This document shows, piece after piece, positions 1 to 5,996 of a DNA stretch of 8,776 nucleotides. The notes under the pieces are model-generated. The model was not told where the DNA came from and did not search any database. It saw nothing but the letters and a program-made list of their open reading frames with translations. A program made the position numbers and the translations under genes. Source of the stretch: CAZBGL01 sp964491375 (GTDB taxonomy: Bacteria > Desulfobacterota > Deferrisomatia > Deferrisomatales > Deferrisomataceae); contig CAZBGL010000062.1 in assembly GCA_964491375.1 (NCBI GenBank), positions 1-8,776 of the forward strand. Reading direction: 5' to 3'. Numbering within the stretch: the first letter of the stretch is position 1; each line of letters opens with the position of its first letter.

Positions 1-1911
1 GCGGCTCATCCACCGGAGGAGCATCTCCTTGGTGCCCCCGCCCGCGGGCAGGAGCCCCACCCCCACCTCCACCAGGCCCATGTAGGTCTCGAGACTGGCC
101 TGCACCCGGTGGCAGTGCAGGCACACCTCGGCCCCGCCGCCCAGCACCCGGCCGAACGGCGCCGCCACCACCGGCACGGGCGCGTACTTGAGGGCCATGG
201 TGGCGTTCTGGAACGCGCGCACCATGGCCGCGATCTCGGGCAGGTTCCCCTCGAGGGCCTCGAACAGCAGGAGCATCAGATTGGCGCCCACCGAGAAGTT
301 CTCGCCCTGGTTGCCCACCACCAGGGCGTCGTACGCCGTGCCGGCCTCGGACAGGGCCTTGTGGATCGCCTGGATGATGCCGCCGCCGATGGCGTTCATC
401 TTGGAGTGGAACTCCAGGCACGCCACCCCGTCGCCCAGTTCCACCAGGCTCGCCTCGGGGTTGCGGAACAGGGTGCGTCCCACGCGCTTGAGGTCGGCCA
501 GCACGATCACCCGGGGTCTGGGCTCCAGGGGCACGTGCTCCTTCCGGACCGGGTCCCACACCTTCACCCCGAGTCCCTCGCGCATGTAAAACGAAGGGGT
601 GTCCGACCCGGCCAGGGCCCGGATCCCGTCGGGCACGTCCCGGCCCTCCGACAGCATCCGCTCCACGGAGCGCTTCACGCCGATGGCGTCCCAGATCTCG
701 AACGGGCCGATCTCCCAGCCGAACCCCCACCGCATGGCCCGGTCCACGCTGGGCACGTCCGGGGCCACGTCCGGGATCCGCCGCGCCGCGTACAGCAGGG
801 TCTCGGCGGTCACGTCCCAGGCGAACGCGCCCGCCGGGCCCTTGTCGTACACCAGGCGGGCCACCCGCTGGCCGGGGTCGTCCACGTTCTTGAGCTCGGC
901 GAGCACGGGGAACTCGGCCTTGGCCCGGGGGCGGTACTCCAGGGTCGCGGGGTCGATGGCCAGCACCGTGCGCTTGCCGTTTTCTTTGACGCGCTTGTAG
1001 AAGCCCCCCCCGGCCTTCTGGCCCAAGAGGCCCTGCTCGATCATGCGCCCGAGCCAGGCGGGCAGCTCGAACACCTCGCGCCGCTCGTCGTCGGGCGCGC
1101 CCTCGTACTGGGTGCGGGCCACGTGGGCCAGAACGTCCAGGCCCACCAGGTCGGCCGTGCGGAAGGTGGCCGACTTGGGACGGGCCAGGGGCCTGCCCGT
1201 GAGGGCATCCACCTGCTCAACGGTCAGGCCGTGCCTCTCCATGGCCCGCACCGTGTAGAGCATCGAGAAGATGCCGATCCGGTTCGCGATGAAGTTGGGG
1301 GTGTCCTTGGCGTACACGATGCCCTTGCCCAGGCGCCGCTCGGCGAACCGGGCGAACTCGGCCAGGGCGTCGGGGTCGGTGCAGTGGGCCGGCACGAGCT
1401 CGAGCAGGTGCATGTACCGCGGCGGGTTGAAGAAGTGGGTGCCGAAGAACCGGGGCCGCACCGCCTCGGGTAGGGCCTCGGCCATGGCGTTCACGGAGAG
1501 GCCCGAGGTGTTCGTGGTGAGGAACGCCCCGGGCTTGAGAAGGGGAGCCACCCGCTGGAAGAGCTGGGTCTTGATGTCCAGCCGCTCCACCACGGCCTCT
1601 ACCACCCAGTCCGCGTCCGCGAGCCGCTCCAGGTCGTCCTCGAAGTTGCCTGGGGTCACCAGCCGCGCCAGGCCCCTGTGGGCGAACGCGGCGGGAGAGG
1701 CCTTGAGGGCGCGCTCCAGGCCCTGGCGGGCGAAGCGGTTGCGCACCTCGGGGCTGGAGAGGTCCAACCCCTTCTTTTTCTCTTCGTCGGTGAGCTCCCG
1801 GGGCACGATGTCCAGGAGCAGGGTGGGGATGCCGGCGTTGGCCAGGTGCGCCGCGATGGCGCTTCCCATGACCCCGGCCCCCAGCACGGCGGCTTTTCGG
1901 ATCGGTGGCAT
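1..1911 (-). CDS. fadN: 3-hydroxyacyl-CoA dehydrogenase/enoyl-CoA hydratase, FadN-like (3' end cut by window edge)
   Basis: This is a beta-oxidation enzyme that would hydrate enoyl-CoA and oxidise L-3-hydroxyacyl-CoA with NAD+ in the cytoplasm. The 637 visible residues begin with a Rossmann fold carrying GAGVMG (residues 11–16). Next comes TNTSGLS (about 133–139) and the dehydrogenase signature GTHFFNPPRYMHLLELVP, whose His159 is the expected catalytic histidine. DTPNFIANRIG and FRTADLVGLD lie in the C-terminal dehydrogenase domain. A crotonase-like domain starts near residue 480 and shows VLGGGAEVCLHC and VGVGLLPAGGGT, typical of the oxyanion-hole and active-site region. The dehydrogenase-first domain order is that of Bacillus FadN (YusL), not of E. 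coli FadB. FadN-type proteins are near 790 residues, so roughly 150 are missing off the left edge. The ATG at 1911 is chosen because the sequence GAGGAG lies just upstream. The gene follows the TetR regulator by 11 nt and is probably in the same operon. A thiolase partner gene is expected to the left but is not visible. Confidence 0.93.
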   Translation of the reverse strand, partial: MPPIRKAAVLGAGVMGSAIAAHLANAGIPTLLLDIVPRELTDEEKKKGLDLSSPEVRNRFARQGLERALKASPAAFAHRGLARLVTPGNFEDDLERLADADWVVEAVVERLDIKTQLFQRVAPLLKPGAFLTTNTSGLSVNAMAEALPEAVRPRFFGTHFFNPPRYMHLLELVPAHCTDPDALAEFARFAERRLGKGIVYAKDTPNFIANRIGIFSMLYTVRAMERHGLTVEQVDALTGRPLARPKSATFRTADLVGLDVLAHVARTQYEGAPDDERREVFELPAWLGRMIEQGLLGQKAGGGFYKRVKENGKRTVLAIDPATLEYRPRAKAEFPVLAELKNVDDPGQRVARLVYDKGPAGAFAWDVTAETLLYAARRIPDVAPDVPSVDRAMRWGFGWEIGPFEIWDAIGVKRSVERMLSEGRDVPDGIRALAGSDTPSFYMREGLGVKVWDPVRKEHVPLEPRPRVIVLADLKRVGRTLFRNPEASLVELGDGVACLEFHSKMNAIGGGIIQAIHKALSEAGTAYDALVVGNQGENFSVGANLMLLLFEALEGNLPEIAAMVRAFQNATMALKYAPVPVVAAPFGRVLGGGAEVCLHCHRVQASLETYMGLVEVGVGLLPAGGGTKEMLLRWMSR

Positions 1912-1922
1912 GGCACTCCTCC

Positions 1923-2555
1923 TCAGGAAGATTTCCGTGAACGGACGGGACGCTCCCCCCGGCGCGCCAGGATGCCGTGGAGGATCACGTCCAGGATGGG
2001 TCCGGCCTTCTCGCGGAGCGTCCCCGCCCCGGGGCGCAGCAGCCAGGACGACACGGTCTCGTCCACCGCGCCGAACAGGGCCCGGCGCATGACCCGGGTG
2101 GGCAGGTCGGAACGGATGCGGCCGGCGGCCTTGCCCTCGTCGAGAACGGCCTCGATCCTCCGGGCGTAGGCCCGCAGGGGGCCTGCGATGGCGCGACGGA
2201 TGCCGGCGTCGGGCTGGCGGAGCTGGAACTGGAGGAAGCCGGCCAGTTCCGGGTCCCGCTCCATGACCTCCAGGTGGAGTTCCACGAGCCGGACGATCTT
2301 GTCGACCGGGTCGGCGATCCGGGCGAGCTCGCGGTCCAGTTCGTCCAGGATGCGCTCGAGCACGTGGCGGAACGCGCTGATCAGGAGGTCTTCCTTTCCC
2401 CGGAAGTAGAGGTAGATGGTCCCGTCGGCCACCCCGGCCTCCCGCGCCACCTGTGCCACGGTGCAGTTGTGGTAGCCGTGGCGGCTGAACGCCCGCACGG
2501 CCGCCTCCAGGATCTGGCGTTCCCGCTCGGCGCGGCGGGCGTCAGGCGCGGCCAC
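1923..2555 (-). CDS. fadR: TetR-family transcriptional repressor, FadR-like (fatty-acid degradation)
   Basis: This 210-residue TetR/AcrR-family repressor has an N-terminal helix-turn-helix at about residues 32–51. The stretch VAREAGVADGTIYLYFRGKE closely resembles the recognition helix of Bacillus subtilis FadR, which represses fatty-acid degradation genes and is released by long-chain acyl-CoA. The alpha-helical C-terminal half (about 60–200) would hold the acyl-CoA pocket and dimer interface. The start is a GTG at 2555, supported by GAGGAGGA about 6 nt upstream and by the conserved N-terminal helix pattern. The gene overlaps the 3' end of the acyl-CoA synthetase gene by 14 nt and is followed 11 nt later by the FadN-like gene. 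All three should therefore be co-transcribed. A perfect FadR-type palindrome upstream of the first gene (4368–4383) is the likely operator, which implies autoregulation. Family assignment is firm. The specific FadR role is inferred from the recognition helix, operator and neighbours. Confidence 0.9.
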   Translation of the reverse strand: MAAPDARRAERERQILEAAVRAFSRHGYHNCTVAQVAREAGVADGTIYLYFRGKEDLLISAFRHVLERILDELDRELARIADPVDKIVRLVELHLEVMERDPELAGFLQFQLRQPDAGIRRAIAGPLRAYARRIEAVLDEGKAAGRIRSDLPTRVMRRALFGAVDETVSSWLLRPGAGTLREKAGPILDVILHGILARRGERPVRSRKSS

Positions 2556-4353
2556 CCCCGTCCTCCTCTTCGTACAGCGCGTCCAGCCGTTCCCGGTACC
2601 GATCGGTGATGATCTTCCGGCGCATCTTCAGGGTGGGGGTGATCTCGCCCTGTTCGGCCGAGAACTCGTGGTCCAGGAGCACGAACTTCTTCACCGACTC
2701 GTAGGAGGCCAGGTGGGCCTTCTGCTGGACCTCCTCGATCAGACGGCGGTAGAAGTCCTGGACCTGCGGGTGGCCCACGAGGTCCGACACCGAGGTGTAG
2801 GCGATGCCCTTGAGCTCGGCGTAGCGCTTCAGCCACTCGAAGTCGGGCACGATGAGGGCGGTGATGAACTTGCGGCGATCGCCGTAGAGCATGGCCTCGG
2901 CGATGTACTTGCTCATCTTCAGGGCGTTTTCCACCTTCTGGGGCGCCACGTTCTTGCCGCCGGCGGTGACGATGATGTCCTTCTTCCGGTCCGTGATCCG
3001 CAGGAACCCGTCGGCGTCGATCTCACCGATGTCCCCGGTCTTGAAGAAGCCGTCGTCCGTGAACGCCTCGCGGGTGGCCTGCTCGTTCTGGTGGTACCCG
3101 ATGAACACGCTGGGCCCCTTGACCAGGATCTCGCCGTCCCCGGCGATCCGCACCTCCAGGTTGGACAGGGGGCGGCCCACGGTGCCGATCTTCCGGTGCC
3201 GAGGGGTGTTCACCGCGATCACCGGCGAGGTCTCGGTGAGGCCGTAACCCTCGTAGATGCGCACCCCCATCGCCTCGAAGGCCTTGGCGAGTTCGGGCGA
3301 AAGGGGGGCGCCGCCCGAGATGAAGAACCGGAGCCTTCCCCCCAGCCTCGCGCGCACCTTGGAGAACACCAGCCGGTCGGCCAGCGCGTGCTGGACCTTG
3401 AGCCCGAGGGGAAGGGGCCTGCCCTCGGCCAGGGGCCCCCCGACCTCGCGGGCGACCTTGAGCGCCCAGAACGTGAGCGCCCGCACGGGTGCCGGAGCCT
3501 GGGCCGCCTTGGCCTGGATGCCGGCGTACACCTTCTCGAAGATCCGCGGCACGCTCACGGCCACGGTGGGGCGGACCTGGCCGAAGTCGTCGGCCACGGT
3601 CTGGATGCTCTCGGCATAGGCGATGGTGGCGCCCGTGGAGAGCATGAGGTAGTAGCCGGCCATGCGCTCCAGGATGTGGGCGAGCGGCAGATGGGAGAGG
3701 TGCACGTCGTCCGGCCCGATGTCGAACTCCGCGAGGCTCGCCTCGATGTTGGCCAGGATGTTGCGGTGGGTGAGCATCACGCCCTTGGGCTCGCCCGTGG
3801 TGCCCGAGGTGTAGATGAGGGTGGCGAGGTCGTTGTCGTCCCCCGCCTCCAGACGCTCCTCGAGGGCAGGGGCCTCCGCGCCGTTCGCTTCCTCGGCGAG
3901 CGCCCCCAGGGAGAGCGCCCCGGGCCGGTCCACGCCCCGGAGCGCATCGGCCTCGAACGCCGCCACGAACTCCAGCCCCTCCACGTTCCCGAGCAGGGGC
4001 AGGCACTTTTCCACCTGCTCGGCGTCCGACACGAACAGGCCCCGTGCCCCGCTCCGCTCCAGGAGCCGTTTGACCTCGGGACGGGTGAGGGAGGGGTAGA
4101 TGGGCACGGTGACCGCGCCGGCCGTGAGGATGGCGGTGTCGGCCACGGCCCATTCGTACCGGGTGGGGCTCAGGAGCGCCACCCGGTCGCCGGGGCGGAC
4201 GCCCCGGGCCACGAGCGCAAGGGCCACCCGGGTGGCCCACTCGTAGTACTCCTTCCACGAAACGTCCCGGTACCGGCCCCCCTCTTTGATCATCATGCAC
4301 CGGCGCGAGGTCCAGCGGTCGTGGCGGTCGCGGATCATCCGGGCGAGGGTCAT
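2542..4353 (-). CDS. fadD: long-chain fatty-acid–CoA ligase (AMP-binding, FadD/FAA type)
   Basis: This 603-residue member of the acyl-adenylate-forming superfamily would activate long-chain fatty acids (fatty acid + ATP + CoA to acyl-CoA + AMP + PPi) at the inner face of the membrane, feeding beta-oxidation. The P-loop motif YTSGTTGEPKGVMLTHRN spans about residues 181–198. The adenine-binding motif EGYGLTETSP is near 368–377. The KTGDIGEIDADGFLRITDRKKD motif, with the conserved Asp near 441 and Arg near 456, is followed by GGKNVAPQ. The C-terminal GEITPTLKMRRK segment supplies the usual adenylation-step lysine. Length and the closing motif fit the eukaryotic/actinobacterial-style long-chain ligases (FAA1, FadD15) better than E. 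coli FadD. ATG 4353 has TAGGAGG 6 nt upstream. It is the first gene of the fad operon, directly downstream of the FadR-like palindrome, and overlaps the repressor gene by 14 nt. Chain-length specificity cannot be read from the sequence. Confidence 0.93.
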   Translation of the reverse strand: MTLARMIRDRHDRWTSRRCMMIKEGGRYRDVSWKEYYEWATRVALALVARGVRPGDRVALLSPTRYEWAVADTAILTAGAVTVPIYPSLTRPEVKRLLERSGARGLFVSDAEQVEKCLPLLGNVEGLEFVAAFEADALRGVDRPGALSLGALAEEANGAEAPALEERLEAGDDNDLATLIYTSGTTGEPKGVMLTHRNILANIEASLAEFDIGPDDVHLSHLPLAHILERMAGYYLMLSTGATIAYAESIQTVADDFGQVRPTVAVSVPRIFEKVYAGIQAKAAQAPAPVRALTFWALKVAREVGGPLAEGRPLPLGLKVQHALADRLVFSKVRARLGGRLRFFISGGAPLSPELAKAFEAMGVRIYEGYGLTETSPVIAVNTPRHRKIGTVGRPLSNLEVRIAGDGEILVKGPSVFIGYHQNEQATREAFTDDGFFKTGDIGEIDADGFLRITDRKKDIIVTAGGKNVAPQKVENALKMSKYIAEAMLYGDRRKFITALIVPDFEWLKRYAELKGIAYTSVSDLVGHPQVQDFYRRLIEEVQQKAHLASYESVKKFVLLDHEFSAEQGEITPTLKMRRKIITDRYRERLDALYEEEDGGGRA

Positions 4354-4367
4354 GGCCGCCTCCTACT

Positions 4368-4383
4368 GAATGAACGTTCATTC
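4368..4383. promoter_or_regulatory. FadR-type operator, perfect 16-bp palindrome
   Basis: GAATGAAC followed immediately by GTTCATTC forms a perfect palindrome. With the flanking T at 4367 it reads TGAATGA-ACGT-TCATTC, keeping the TGAATGA/TCATTC half-sites and spacing of the known Bacillus subtilis FadR box. It lies 15 nt upstream of the acyl-CoA synthetase start and about 10 nt downstream of the proposed -10 element. A bound repressor would therefore sit over the transcription start. The gene for a FadR-like TetR protein is in the same operon. Binding by that protein is inferred, not shown. Confidence 0.85.
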
Positions 4384-4392
4384 GGTCCGCGG

Positions 4393-4422
4393 AGGGTAGA
4401 GCAAGACACGAAGACGTGTCAA
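4393..4422 (-). promoter_or_regulatory. sigma70-like promoter of the fad operon
   Basis: On the minus strand a perfect -35 hexamer TTGACA (4417–4422) is followed after 18 bp by TACCCT (4393–4398), a weak -10 that keeps the key first T, second A and last T. The predicted transcription start near 4386 abuts the FadR-like palindrome, the classic layout for repression. The -35 is convincing. The -10 is poor and the assignment is an inference. Confidence 0.5.
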
Positions 4423-4431
4423 GGGCATAAT
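4403..4431 (+). promoter_or_regulatory. sigma70-like promoter of the glycosyltransferase gene
   Basis: AAGACA (4403–4408, 4 of 6 matches to TTGACA) and CATAAT (4426–4431, 5 of 6 matches to TATAAT) are separated by 17 bp. Transcription would begin near 4438, giving a leader of about 17 nt that contains the GGAGAAG ribosome site before the GTG at 4455. The promoter is back to back with, and physically overlaps, the divergent fad promoter, so the two could influence each other. Confidence 0.5.
4405..4420. repeat. inverted repeat between the divergent promoters
   Basis: GACACG and CGTGTC are perfect 6-bp arms around the 4-nt centre AAGA. The dyad overlaps both proposed -35 elements (plus strand 4403–4408, minus strand 4417–4422). 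It differs in sequence from the FadR-like box 22 nt away. It could be an operator for a second regulator or a chance hairpin; no cognate protein can be named. Confidence 0.45.
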
Positions 4432-4442
4432 AAACCGTGTTT

Positions 4443-4449
4443 GGAGAAG
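4443..4449 (+). promoter_or_regulatory. ribosome binding site that decides the glycosyltransferase start
   Basis: GGAGAAG lies 5 nt before the GTG at 4455. An in-frame GTG at 4437 would place this motif inside the coding region and would start at about the predicted transcription start, so the 4455 start is preferred. Confidence 0.6.
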
Positions 4450-4454
4450 CGAAA

Positions 4455-5579
4455 GTGCTCCACATCGCCTACGTGGAACCTTTTTGGGGAGGGAGCCATC
4501 GGGCCGTGGCCGAGGGATGGGCGGGGCGCAGCCGCCACGAGATCCGGTTCCACGCGCTTCCGGCGCGGTTCTGGAAGTGGCGCATGCGGGGGGCGGCGTT
4601 TGCGTTCGCCCGGGCCCTGGCCCTGGAACGGGACCCGATCGACCTGCTGTGGGTCACCGACCTGGTGGACCTGGCTCACCTGAGGGCGCTGCTTCCGCGA
4701 CGGGTGCCGGCCGTGCTGTACTTCCACGAGAACCAAGCGGCCTACCCGTGGAGGGCTGGCGAAGCGGCTGCCGACCGCGACCTCCAGTACGCGTTCACGA
4801 ACCTCGCGAGCGCGCTCGCGGCCGACCGGGTGCTGTTCAACTCGGCGTTCCAACGGGACGCGTTCTTCCACGAGATGGACCGCCTGCTCCGCCGGATGCC
4901 CGATGCCCGGCCCCTGTGGGCCCTGGACCGGATCCGGGAGCGCACGGCCGTGTTGCACCCCGGGGTGGAGCTGGCGGACATCCCCCCGCGCCCTGCCCCG
5001 GACGGTGGCCCACCGGTGGTCCTGTGGAACCACCGGTGGGAGCACGACAAGGCTCCGGAGGTGTTCTTCGGGGTGCTGGAGCGCCTGGCCGCCCGGGGCG
5101 TGGCGTTCCGGGTGGCCGTGGCCGGGGAGTCGTTCTCCCGGGTGCCGCGCGTGTTCGAGCGGGCCCGCCGCGTTCTGGAAGGGCGGATCCTGCAGTGGGG
5201 ATTCGTTCCGGATCGCCGGCGGTACGCCGAGCTCCTGGTCCGGTGCGACGTGGTGGTGAGCACGGCCCGGCAGGAGAACTTCGGCCTGAGCGTGGTGGAG
5301 GCGGCGTTCGCCGGGGCGCACCCGCTCGTGCCCGACCGGTTGGCCTATCCCGAGGTGTTGCCGGTCGCGTGGCACCCGGCGTGCCTGTACGCGGACGAGG
5401 CCGACCTGGAGCGCCGCCTGGAGGGGCTGCTCGCGGGCCGTGCCGGGCGGCTTCCGGTTTCGGTCCTGCGGGATGGGGTCTCGCGCTTCGCCTGGGAACA
5501 GCGGGCGCCGGCGTTCGACGCCGAGGCGGAGGCCGTGAAGGGGTCGGCGGGTTTCGGGCGCCGCGGTTTTGTGTTATAA
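4455..5579 (+). CDS. tRNA-queuosine alpha-mannosyltransferase family glycosyltransferase (QTMAN/GTDC1-like, DUF3524)
   Basis: This 374-residue GT4-fold glycosyltransferase resembles the family whose human member (GTDC1/QTMAN) transfers mannose to queuosine at position 34 of tRNA-Asp. The N-terminal domain opens with HIAYVEPFWGGSHR, the family's usual start. It continues with LPARFWKWRMRGAA, VTDLVDLA, YFHENQAAYPW (about residue 89 onward) and DLQYAFTNLASALAADRVLFNS. The C-terminal nucleotide-sugar domain begins with VVLWNHRWEHDKAPEVFF and has VVVSTARQENFGLSVVEA, an E-x7-E donor-binding motif (about 274–282). It then shows PLVPDRLAYPEVLP. The start is placed at GTG 4455, not the in-frame GTG at 4437, because of the ribosome site and the family N-terminus. 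It is monocistronic or linked only to the doubtful small ORF downstream, and divergent from the fad operon. Family membership is clear. Whether bacterial members mannosylate queuosine in this organism is not established by the sequence, and no queuosine biosynthesis gene is in view. Confidence 0.87.
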   Translation: MLHIAYVEPFWGGSHRAVAEGWAGRSRHEIRFHALPARFWKWRMRGAAFAFARALALERDPIDLLWVTDLVDLAHLRALLPRRVPAVLYFHENQAAYPWRAGEAAADRDLQYAFTNLASALAADRVLFNSAFQRDAFFHEMDRLLRRMPDARPLWALDRIRERTAVLHPGVELADIPPRPAPDGGPPVVLWNHRWEHDKAPEVFFGVLERLAARGVAFRVAVAGESFSRVPRVFERARRVLEGRILQWGFVPDRRRYAELLVRCDVVVSTARQENFGLSVVEAAFAGAHPLVPDRLAYPEVLPVAWHPACLYADEADLERRLEGLLAGRAGRLPVSVLRDGVSRFAWEQRAPAFDAEAEAVKGSAGFGRRGFVL

Positions 5580-5584
5580 AGAAG

Positions 5585-5597
5585 TATTCTACGTAGA
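5585..5597. repeat. AT-rich island with a 10-bp palindrome after the glycosyltransferase gene
   Basis: From about 5566 the sequence turns markedly AT-rich for some 30 nt, with TATAAA at 5575–5580 and TATTCT at 5585–5590. It ends with the perfect palindrome TCTACGTAGA (5588–5597). In such GC-rich DNA this stands out and could be a promoter or operator for the small ORF starting at 5613. I find no good -35 partner at normal spacing for either AT hexamer, so it is not called as a promoter. Confidence 0.35.
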
Positions 5598-5612
5598 GAG
5601 GGGAAGAATCGG

Positions 5613-5996
5613 GTGCGCCCCCCTTTCTGGTTCGCCGTCCTCGTGCTGGCGCTCCTCGTGGGGATGATCCTCACGCTCTGGGCCGGCCGCACCGGGCGCA
5701 TGCGCAGTCTCCACGGTGCCGAGGGCCGGCGCGCGGAGCCGGTTCACGGAACCTCCACCAGCCTGTACGTCCGGGTGCCGAGTCCCAGGGCCTCGGCGTG
5801 GGCCAGTTGGACCGACCAGTCGATGTGGGGGTACACCCCGCGGAACTTGTCCGCGCCCGGCTCCAGGTTGCTTCTCAGGGCCGTGCCCGGAAGCCCGGGC
5901 CGCCGGTTGACCAGATCGGCCGAGGCCTGGTCGAGGGCCACGGGGTCTGCAGACGAGAGGATGCCGACATCCGCCACGATGGGTGCATCGTTGTGA
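5613..5996 (+). CDS. possible small single-pass membrane protein (doubtful, overlaps the DUF362 gene)
   Basis: A GTG start at 5613 has a purine-rich GAGGGGA about 9 nt upstream. The first residues are basic and proline-rich, and residues about 5–24 (FWFAVLVLALLVGMILTLWA) form a convincing transmembrane helix followed by an arginine-rich stretch (GRTGRMR). That would be the topology of a small inner-membrane protein with a cytoplasmic C-terminus. Codons up to 5743, where nothing overlaps, use G or C at the third position almost everywhere, like the neighbours. The problem is the 3' two thirds (5744–5996), which is antisense to the end of the DUF362 gene in a register where third positions coincide. 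That part may be open only because of the other gene. It could be a real 127-residue protein, the remnant of a shorter one whose stop was lost, or noise. I recognise no family. Confidence 0.3.
   Translation: MRPPFWFAVLVLALLVGMILTLWAGRTGRMRSLHGAEGRRAEPVHGTSTSLYVRVPSPRASAWASWTDQSMWGYTPRNLSAPGSRLLLRAVPGSPGRRLTRSAEAWSRATGSADERMPTSATMGASL

Noticed and set aside
109..1473. A 454-codon plus-strand open frame opposite the FadN-like gene
   Set aside because: It is antisense to a gene with clear catalytic motifs; the composition is that of a GC shadow and there is no domain.
4437..4454. Earlier GTG start for the glycosyltransferase
   Set aside because: It would coincide with the predicted transcription start and lacks a ribosome site. 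The family N-terminus begins at the GTG at 4455, which has GGAGAAG 5 nt before it.
3023..4465. A 480-codon minus-strand open frame in another register of the synthetase gene
   Set aside because: Arg/Gly/Pro-rich shadow sequence. The competing frame encodes all AMP-binding motifs.
2668..4683. A 671-codon open frame on the plus strand across the acyl-CoA synthetase gene
   Set aside because: It is exactly antisense to a gene with full family motifs. Its translation is low-complexity (rich in H, G, V, L, P, E) with no recognisable domain, and it runs on past the real divergent promoters. It is a shadow of high third-position GC.
4419..5375. A 318-codon minus-strand open frame opposite the glycosyltransferase
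   Set aside because: Composition is typical of a shadow, with no family motif, while the plus-strand frame is a recognisable glycosyltransferase.
5696..5705. GCGCATGCGC palindrome in the convergent gap
   Set aside because: A 10-bp palindrome made mainly of GC is expected by chance in DNA of this composition, and it lies within the possible small ORF.
5726..5742. CCGGC/GCCGG hairpin just past the DUF362 stop as a terminator
   Set aside because: Arms are only 5 bp around a 7-nt loop with no T-run on either strand, so it does not meet the pattern of an intrinsic terminator.
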